This document shows positions 55,801 to 64,000 of a stretch of 64,000 bases of DNA, in pieces; positions within the stretch are counted from its first letter, which is position 1; each line of letters begins with the position of its first letter. This DNA is from Saposhnikovia divaricata. Taxonomy: Eukaryota > Streptophyta > Magnoliopsida > Apiales > Apiaceae. The stretch covers positions 171,846,147-171,910,146 of the forward strand of contig CM071597.1 in NCBI GenBank assembly GCA_036435485.1, written 5' to 3'. The notes under the pieces are model-generated. The model made no database searches and was not told the DNA's origin. It saw nothing but the letters and a program-made list of their open reading frames with translations. A program made the translations under genes and the position numbers.

Positions 55801-58428
55801 ACTTGTTAATGGTAGCAAGGATGTTCTGAAAGATATTGGTCGAGTTCAACGTGAATTTCCTAGTGCTTATCGTTCTTCGCAAAGGTACTTGCCTCAGAGA
55901 AAGTTCCTACAGCATACTGTTCAATTTCTGACCATTTCTATACTCTCTTCATATACCTTCATTGTTTACTTTCCTCCGTCATAATATATTCATGGTATTC
56001 ACGATACCCTAACATCATACATCTCAAGTCACTATACTTCCATTTTACTCGTAATCTTGGACAACCATATACACATGAGTCACTTTAGTACGGGTGACCC
56101 CATCCCAAAAAGGTCTAGTGAATTCCCAATCAAAACATGGGCTGTTCAGCAGAAGATTCCTACGATCTCATTAATGTTTCCTTTATATCAGAAGGCCTTG
56201 CAGTCGGTGCTTTCTTAGAAGCAACCCTGCTTTGTTCTTTCATTGCTGGTCTAGTCACTTGATAATCCTTTGTGACTTGCCCTCAACTGGCCACACTAAA
56301 ATTATATATGATTTTAGGGGTTGGCTAATTTAGCATTACTTTTCTAGCAATTGCTGGCATAGTGCCTTCTACTTTGATACCTTTCTACCTTTCCAAAACT
56401 TTACTCCATATAAGTCTTAATCGACTTCTCGGCACCGTCTCTGGTCACCTTTCCTCTATTTTTATCTTTTCAACTATTCTTATCACTACCACGTGCCACG
56501 CAAGCTTACCATTCCTGGCATAACAGCCTTTTCACTTAAGTCAATCTCGGAGTTTCTCAGTCCGGCTGGTTTCTTACTTACATTTCCTGTTTTCGTCCAA
56601 TCTCACTTCATCATTGTATTTCTAAAATCAATCGCGATAACCGGGGTCTGTCCACCAACCCATGTAGCGGCTACCTTACCCAATTCACGGGGTTTTCCCC
56701 AGTTTCTACTCTCTTCCATGATGTTCTCTGATAATCAGAAAGACAAGGTTTGCAAAAATTCGTTGAAGTTCTTCCCAGAATTAGGGAAATTTTGGTCAAT
56801 CTATCCATCGACTGGTAACACTAAGGAGACCAGTTTCGAAACCTGAAGAATAGTTCTATGAACCTCCTAGTAGGTAGAACCGTAAGCAGTCATAATTAAC
56901 GAAATAATCGTCATCGGGTTGGAAATTTAACCCCTGGAGAGGAACCAATTATATACATCCCTTAGAAGGGAATTAACAGTTTTAAACTGAAACTTGTCAC
57001 AACGTCCTGATACCTATACGTCCTGATATTCAATATTACCAAATGTCAGTCTACCTGACTACCAGTCTCAGAAGGAACATTACCGTCGGAGTTGGTTGTT
57101 CCACAAAAATTGGCACTACTAAGGCCATCCGAACCTGGTGAACCATGCTGTCCGAATGCATCCGTAAGTACTTTGTCGTGCTGCGCAAGCACACATCCTA
57201 ATCTTTTATGCGAAGCGTCGTTGGAAGCACAAAGTCTCCCTTTTTCCATTAAACAATGCCAACTCTTGGTCATTACCAATTTCATCTTTTAGCTCCAGGA
57301 AGATTTTCTCACATTTTTCTTTTTAACTGCTGATCGTATTACTTGATCCGTTATAATTCCGCGTCGGAGTAAACTTAAGGTAACTACTATAATCCATTCA
57401 AAGAAAAGAAAGAATTTAATATTCCTCTGAGTCACATGCATCTAACGTTTCTGGTTCATCATTTCACTGAGTTAAATTAACCCTATACTTAGTCTCTGAC
57501 AATAGTCTCATTACGAGTTCGTCTTGACTCACTGGTCTTATCTTCCGGTAGGTTCTGAGATCATTGTCTTGCTTACTACTTCCTTATATAACTTTATCCA
57601 ATCATGCTGTCACTTCCCAATGTTTTCACTTTCTAACTGATTCATTCATAAAATGGACATTTTCTTGAATAAACAAACTTCATCAACCTCAATTTGGTTC
57701 CATAAATTATAACCTATGACATCTGCCTTCTCATGGCGAATTATTACTGACAATATTCATACTTATTCATTTATCAAATGATATGGCACTTACTGCCTCT
57801 TCTCAACTATTCCTAGGGACTCTGCTCCTCGCCTTATATCGATGCCTTTAATAATCATACATCCTTCTAGCACTCTTTTCGTTAATATGAAAGTCTCTAA
57901 TGATTCTCATCTATTCCCGTATAAGATCTCAAGTAATTCTTCCAATCCGTCTTACTTGCTGGTACTACCTCCAGTAGTCCAGCCACGAATCCAACATGAA
58001 TCTTCAGTTCTCTTGCTAATAGCTTAGTTCTTTATGCCCACTTTTCTGAGCTCTATACCTTAATCATCTCAGTCTTTCTGGCTACAACCCTCATTCTTCG
58101 AGGGTAAGCTCCTTATCCTAACAAGATTTTCCTTATCTGCTGGAACCTCTTCCGGGTCTCCAGTAGGGTACTCTATTGAATTTACCCGCTGATCTTCAAC
58201 ATATAATAAAGCATCATCGCGCTGCTGCTCGTATGCCTCAAGGTCTGTTGCCTTACTTGTCGATGGGATATCGAGCTAAGTTACTATCATGATACTTAAT
58301 AGTTCCCATAAGAGTTTTATAGGTCATCACTACATTAAGTAGTCCGACTATGAACTTGGCAAGAGTTCTTGTTATCTTAGTGAATTTATTGTTTTAACGT
58401 CGCCTCATCTCTGGGGTTTATAACGTAC
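52837..58428 (-). mobile_element. Internal region of element E, largely decayed
   Basis: About 5.6 kb without a long ORF on either strand. The only clear coding trace is the RNase H-like segment at 57046-57285. It lies only about 1.2 kb from the primer-binding site, so most of gag, protease and RT must have been lost. The remainder reads as mutated, stop-filled sequence. Confidence 0.6.
57046..57285 (-). pseudogene. Decayed Ty3/gypsy RNase H-like fragment in element E
   Basis: The minus-strand frame contains NDASHKRLGCVLAQHDKV, which resembles the gypsy RNase H signature DAS-GLGCVLMQ-KVIAYASRQ. The following YASRQL part is changed and no flanking RT motifs are clear. The lineage is inferred as Ty3/gypsy, in keeping with the long LTRs and the TGTAACACCCC end. 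Confidence 0.6.
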
Positions 58429-58440
58429 GCTCTGATACCA
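58429..58440 (-). other. Primer-binding site of element E (initiator tRNA-Met)
   Basis: GCTCTGATACCA on plus is TGGTATCAGAGC on minus, four bases after the LTR end GTGTTACA. It fixes the orientation of element E. Confidence 0.85.
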
Positions 58441-58444
58441 CTTC

Positions 58445-61400
58445 TGTAACACCCCTAGATCCGGGGTCAGGGATCTGGTCGTTGCCGTCTCAATTCCCAT
58501 CCACAGTTCAACATAAATATTAAATTACAACCTTGTGACCCAAAACAATAACATAAAACACACCCGTTATAGTCCCAGAGATGAAATCAGAGTAACAACC
58601 AAATTTTATTAAACACATTATGAGTTCTTACAACCCAAAAGAATTTTAATATAAATACATACTCTTTGCCATCCATTTACATGAGTCATACTAGACCATA
58701 TACTTGGTACTGAAAGAATAAATTTATCCTACCAATAGCTTTCTCTTCGGCTCTGGTAGTCTCATCGTCCTCGCCAGCATCGAGTGCGCCTTGTGCGAGT
58801 CATCTGGTCTAGCTGTTGTTGTGATATAATAATAAAGCAAGGGTGAGCAATAGCCCACCAACAATAATATTTAACTAAACGATAATATATAACAGTTCAA
58901 AAGTATCTTTCAAACCATATGCCATGCATTTACGGAAATGATGCCAGTATAATCTGAACGATGAAGTTACAAGGTAACTCAAAATGTATATATATGAGGG
59001 AATATCTGCTATGTCGAAAATAAGCAAGATATTATAAAGAGGAACTTGCAAGGAAAATATTGCAATTCCAGTTACGAACACTTTTCCAGCTCTGCCAACA
59101 GTAATCATGTTGCAGGAAATAAATAAGTTTGGATGATGAACCAATGATGGAGTACTCACCGCGCCCACTGTTCCAATCTTGATGATCAGTTAAGATCGTA
59201 CAGCTCAGATTAGATTTACTACCGGTAGAAGGAAGAACTGACGGCTTTACTTGTCTACCGCCTTACTAGCTCTCCCAGGCCAACGGTTGGGCCAAAGGGG
59301 ATGGACCGGCGCTACTCGGCCTCTTACACGACTCCTAGTTCCAATAGAATTCATGATTCTGAATGTAACGTTCGTCCCCCTTTCCCCAAGTATAATACTT
59401 GTTGATAAGACTCTACAAAGTAGTCGTATCTAGTTGGAAAGGAAAATTCACCAATAACTTCCAAGCTATTGCTTGGTAACGAACATCAACTTGTTCCAAC
59501 AATCTTACCCCTCGAAAGATGAGAAGGTAAACACAGACTTAATGAGTCCATAGCAACCAAGTTGCGAGTGAAGAGGATAAATTATGACCGGGAAGTCAAC
59601 AAGATAAATAACATTGCTCAAGTAGGTTCCCCTATAATGTGGAAGTTTGAGCGAGCATTTAAATCCTTTTAAGATAGATTTAAATGAAAAAGAAGAGTTG
59701 GGAACCTTTCCTTGATAAAATAGTTGTAAAAAAAAACTCCGAAATATTTTACATAATATCTAGAGGTGGAAGGTAATCTCCGAATAATATAAATTATTTT
59801 AAAAAGAATTTTAAAAGGATTAAATAAATATTCCAAGAATATTTATTTACTCAATAATAATTATGGAATATTATTAACTCATAATATTGCTCGTAAGTAA
59901 TCCTCGAATGAATATATGGAATTATTTAATAAATAAATCCCTCCTTAAATGAATATTCGAAATAATATTCATTAAATAATTAAACTCCAATAAATATTTA
60001 AAATAGTATTCAATAAATAAGTCGAACCTTAAATGAATATTTGAAAATAATGTTCATTTAATATTTACTCTTTTAAATGAAAATCCAAATAACATTCATT
60101 TAATAAATAATCTTCTAAATGAATATCCAAATAATATTCATTTAGTAATCAAAACTTTAAAGGAATAATCGAAATAATATTCCTTAAGTAAATAGAACTT
60201 CCAATGAATATTTTAAAATAATATTCATTAAGTACATAAAACCTTAAATGAATATTCGAAAGTAATATTCATTTAATAAATAACATTCTAAAGAATATCA
60301 AAATAATATTCATTAAATATCAACTCTAAATGAATATTCAAAATTAACATTCATTTATTATCTCTCGACTAAGATAATACTCGAATAACATTCCTCGAAA
60401 TATTTCCAAGTAATTGATACTTAATGGAATATAATAACGTTTAACAATAACCTTCCTCGGATAAATAATAATCTGTCGTTTGAATCCCTCCGGGTTTCCA
60501 CGACTATCTATAACTCAAAATACCGACTCCCGGTCTATATTTAGAATGAATATCATATGCCCTTCGCTAAGGGTCTTACCAAAACAATCCGGCTTATTAC
60601 TGATAAATCGTATCTAGTCTATAAGCCAATATCAATTCAGGGAACAAGTATCACAAAAAAACCAGAGTCACAATATAATTGGAAACAGGCATGCATGCGA
60701 TGGCATATGTAAAACAGAAATCATATACATATATTATCACAACAACAGGTTCAAAGGTTTGAACACTTGCCTGGTAGTCGGGTGTGGGTAGAGGTAGCGT
60801 GTCCCGGTTCAGCTCGGTGATCTATAAACAATCAGAATATTCGAGATTAATCACCTAACACTTCTTTAGAAGGTTACGTATAACTTTACTTAAGTCGAAA
60901 CACGCTTTCAAGTTATCTCGTTATGCACCATTTTGTATAACTCTTTTTATTACCGATACGATCCGACTTTTGTTCGTTATTAAGACATGTCATTGTACTT
61001 ACACTTGACATATACTTAAGCCGGGTAAGTCCTAAGGTCGGTCGTTTACGAACCAAGATTATACCTCGAGTTTTATCGCCCATTTTCTAAGTGTTTTACC
61101 AAAGTTATAACCAAGTATCCATTTTAGGGGTTCGTTTATATTTAACCTCGACTTGAACATTTTTATAAAATCGAAAAACGATCCAAATGACATGTGGTTT
61201 TCTTTCAAATCTTCCTCATGACCTCTAATATTTAATTACCATGATTCGCCACAAACTTTCATATTTTACCGAGGTTCAATTTTAATAACGAACTTGTAGT
61301 TACGGTTTCGAACAACTTTTACTAAGTCGGCCATAACTCCTAAACCGTAAGTCGGAATGCTTCGATTCTTTCGCCAAAGCGATCTATGACTCGAGATCTA

Positions 61401-63185
61401 CAAGGTTAGGTCATGTATCCATTAAGGTCAGAAATTTAACCTAACTGTTATGCACGAATTACTAAGGTCTAATGAAAATCGGGCATTACGACGGCTATAA
61501 ATCGAACGTTTCAAAATTGTTTTCAACACAACCAAGCCACACCGGGCATCCATACATCTTATACACATGTTATACATCTCAACAAGTCCAGGAATATTAC
61601 TCTTCACCATCATAATCATCATATGGTCAAACCAACTACAAGATCATGCTCATGATAACACTAATGTCATAACTATGCTAAAATCCTCCAAAAACATACA
61701 TAATCTTAAAATAAGATCTAGGGTTCTTAAGGATTATACCTTCCTTGGAGAGTGTCCTAGCCTTACTAAGCTTGTTATAGTCCTTGTATAGCCTCAACAA
61801 AGCTTAGATCATCCAAACAAAACAAGAAATCAAAGTTAGTTTCTAAGGGTTACTATTCATCATCACTTTTGTAAAAATCATAGAAAATCGAAAAATAAGA
61901 GTTTGGCTCTCAAATTTTTACCACATCTTGGCCTCTTCATAAGCTTTGTTTTGAGTCCTATATCATCTAATTTGAAGCTTCGTAGCTATGGTTTTGAACC
62001 CGTTTTTCCCACTGGACAGAAACTGGTCAGATTTGTTGCCCCAACTTTGAGCATGGATTTGACTAGGCTATACTACTTTGTTGGCCATGAAATTTTGAAC
62101 GAACCTTACACATGGTGTGGAGAGGCTATGGTCAAAATTTGGTGATTTTAGAAGCTCTAGATTTTGAGATATGAATTTTTCTTTCATGGCTATTCTTGCT
62201 GGGCAGTTTTGAAGAAATGGAGAGAATGGAGTTTGCTTGGCTTGTCTTTGATCTCATCTAGTCTAAATGAATTATTGTTGATAATATCTTGCATAAAGCC
62301 ACTTTAATAAAGTGCTTTGGTCATGGATGAGCTAATCAAGTGGACAAGTGTTGCATTCTTGTGGCAAGGTGTGTGTTGTAAGCTAAGTGCTTGGTTGGTT
62401 TTCTAATGATGCTAGTTAACTTGTAACTAGCTTGGTTACTTGATGTTATCCACTAGCACATGCATGTATCTTGATTCCTTGCTTGTTTCCTTGTCCGTTT
62501 ATTACTCAATTCATTGATCGTTCGGAGGAATAACTCATTCGTTTCTAGTTAGGGTTTTACTGACAACCTTCTTAACATTTATAATACCATTCTCCATCTT
62601 TCTTGGTAACTCTCGAATTTAAATTCCTTAAATCCTCTCATTAAATCCTTAAGTCTATCAGTGTCCAGGGAATTCTCGGAGAAAATAAAAATGTTGTTTT
62701 TCAGAATCCGACAGCTTTTACATACACTTATTTTCCCCTCGAATCACTAATACGAATTCAAAAATCCATTCCGGGCACTTCTATATAGTGTCGTCTCATA
62801 ATATTCTCATTCCCACCAAAAGCACTATTCATCCATTTTTCTTTACTTACTCTCTCGGTTTATACAAATGTCCCGGTTCTCTTTCGAACATTCCTTAACC
62901 CTTTTACGGAACCACCGGACTAATAACAGATATCGATTTGGATGACATAAGAATAATTTCTTCATTGGAATTGCCACCTCTTAATTTCCTAGGAGATAGA
63001 TAATTCTTATATAAGTTGTCAACCAATACCATTCTTCATGGCATATCATAATTGAATCCGAATCCATTCAATATCCATCTATTAACCCATTGATACATTC
63101 ATACTCCAATACATAATAAAAAGTTTTAATTAGTACCAAAAATCTGGGTTCTTACAAATTATATCCAAAATTTGGGGTTCTTACA
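58445..63185 (-). mobile_element. 5' LTR of element E (4741 bp)
   Basis: Same length and nearly the same sequence as 48077-52817. On the minus strand it lies between the polypurine tract at 63186-63204 and the primer-binding site at 58429-58440. That a PPT precedes a 5' LTR is abnormal and shows a former tandem unit. Confidence 0.9.
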
Positions 63186-63823
63186 GTCTCCCCTCCTTAA
63201 AAGGATTCCGTCCCGGAATCAGGTAGGAAACAATCGGGTTCTTGTTTGTCATCTAGCTTTCCAGTCCTCGGTTGATCCTTAATCATTTCAACCCATTTAC
63301 AGCACATCTCCGTAGTGCTACAGTACTCTCTTTTTCCTTTTTATCAACTTTTCTACTTTTGCACATCACACTATCCTGGTTCTGCTCTTACTCATTCATA
63401 TAATATCACCCTTATTGGTATCTACAGTGACATCGGTATCACTATCGCATTGCGAATTCCGAGATAACCTCACTCGCACTATGCATTTCCTGATCGCCTT
63501 AATCTTCGTAATCTCGGTCAATATAGAGAAGTGGAAAGATTTATTGAGAGATCACTATGATCAATTGAACATTTGTTATATTGCATAGTTAGTACAGAAG
63601 GGGGCCAGCCTTTAGTACTTGACAAGCAATTAAACAAGTTATGGTATTCCACTTAGACTTCTATCACATAGACAGATATTCACGTAGCAGTACCTCCCCT
63701 CCTTAAAGGGTTGTTCTTCTCAATTCATAAAGAAGATGAATAAGAGAGAAGAAAAGAAAAGAATTCTAAAGGATTATAGAATTTTTTTTTATTTTTTTTT
63801 GTAAAATATCATACTCAGAATTT
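63186..63823 (-). mobile_element. Fragment of a third element E internal region
   Basis: It duplicates 52818-53455 with two visible substitutions. It ends at GAATTT, after which element C protease sequence begins. In the complete internal region the sequence instead continues ACCTCTGAACTATAG. GAATTT may be a short microhomology at the deletion joint. Confidence 0.85.
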
Positions 63824-64000
63824 GAAAGAGACTTCAAAACCATTAGCTACTAAACAGCTTCCACTTATTATATTTCTACGCATGTCGGGAACATGATGCA
63901 CTCTCGTCAGGGATAGAACATGACCTGAAGGAAACTTCAGGTCCACGTTTCCTACTCCATGTACTTGAGCGGCACTTGCGTTCCTCATCGTCACTGTTAA
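63824..64000 (-). pseudogene. pol: Element C pol: protease region, cut by the window edge
   Basis: From the window edge leftwards, the minus strand encodes about 59 residues without a stop: VTMRNASAAQVHGVGNVDLK, SGHVLSLTRVHHVPDMRRNI and ISGSCLVANGFEVSF. These are typical of the part of copia protease after the active site. It confirms that element C continues to the right. By comparison with element D pol, about 215 codons between here and VAERKNRT are missing. Confidence 0.85.

Larger units (their letters stand above)
48077..63823 (-). mobile_element. Ty3/gypsy-derived long-LTR element E with partial tandem third unit
   Basis: On the minus strand: 638 bp of internal 3' sequence with PPT (63823-63186), LTR (63185-58445), PBS and internal region (58444-52818), LTR (52817-48077). 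The LTRs are 4741 bp each, with about eight differences. The internal region is about 5.6 kb with only a decayed RNase H-like trace, so the element is non-autonomous and resembles large retrotransposon derivatives. There is no matching target duplication: AACCC lies to the left and element C protease to the right. The extra internal fragment shows that a longer tandem (internal-LTR-internal-LTR) was truncated on the right. Confidence 0.85.
29549..64000 (-). mobile_element. Copia element C on the minus strand, host of two nested insertions, running off the right edge
   Basis: From left to right it has the 3' LTR (29549-30739), polypurine tract, RNase H and RT end (31221-32009), insertion D (32010-46623), RT start (46624-47546), integrase end (47553-48076), insertion E (48077-63823) and protease (63824-64000). 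Gag and the 5' LTR lie beyond the window. The element is defective: an in-frame TAG separates integrase from RT, the RT active site reads YVDG, and about 0.65 kb of protease-integrase sequence is missing at insertion E. Confidence 0.85.

Noticed and set aside
53449..63817. LTRs of 5373 bp ending ATACTCA
   Set aside because: The first apparent boundary of the duplication. The PPT and TGTAAGAACCCC start at 52817/63185 with the matching PBS side show the true LTR is 4741 bp; the remainder is duplicated internal sequence.

Overview
The window is plant nuclear DNA, from a eudicot with a repeat-rich genome. This follows from intron-containing plant genes (a homologue of the kinetochore protein SKA1, a beta-tubulin piece, and cysteine-rich proteins of the lipid-transfer/HyPRP type), plant LTR retrotransposons primed by initiator tRNA-Met, MITEs with plant-type ends, a tRNA-derived SINE, and high A+T content. 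The species cannot be fixed from the sequence. No bacterial operon, CRISPR array, rRNA or free-standing tRNA gene was seen.

Left third (1 to 27 kb): a genic region broken by duplications and small transposons. It opens with the end of a minus-strand copia-type LTR and a long non-coding stretch. Two damaged copies of a SKA1-like gene follow. Copy 1 (5311-7916) has exons 3-9 but no exons 1-2. Copy 2 (12278-16170) has exons 1-8, but a mutated exon 3 acceptor and a last exon cut after 19 bases. Copy 2 also carries a Stowaway MITE and a SINE, each with an empty site in copy 1. Between them lies a cluster of nested 'GAGCATCTCCAA' MITEs with TTA/TAA target duplications. The break in copy 2 coincides with a large inverted duplication of an unidentified leucine-zipper-like gene (16151-18003 on minus, 20345-21560 on plus). 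One arm carries a probable MULE, and a 1.1-kb long-TIR element lies between the arms. A captured beta-tubulin fragment, a downstream segment shared by both SKA1 copies, a hAT MITE and two frameshifted LTP/HyPRP-like genes complete this part.

Right part (27 to 64 kb): a nest of LTR retrotransposons. A copia gag remnant (A) ends at the start of a probable LTR (B), which is interrupted at 29549 by a minus-strand copia element (C) that runs off the right edge. Element C is hit twice. A 14.6-kb plus-strand Sirevirus-type copia (D, 32010-46623) sits in its reverse transcriptase with a perfect ACAAG target duplication. A minus-strand, Ty3/gypsy-derived element with 4.74-kb LTRs (E, 48077-63823) sits in its integrase. 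E has almost identical LTRs but a decayed interior, and keeps part of a third tandem unit.

Element D is the youngest-looking potentially coding element. It has a gag with two zinc knuckles split by a frame change, an intact protease-integrase-RT-RNase H ORF, and two large extra ORFs (816 and 527 residues) downstream of pol. These extra ORFs, and the short palindromes repeated in its LTR, leader and 3' region, are the least explained coding and regulatory signals in the window.
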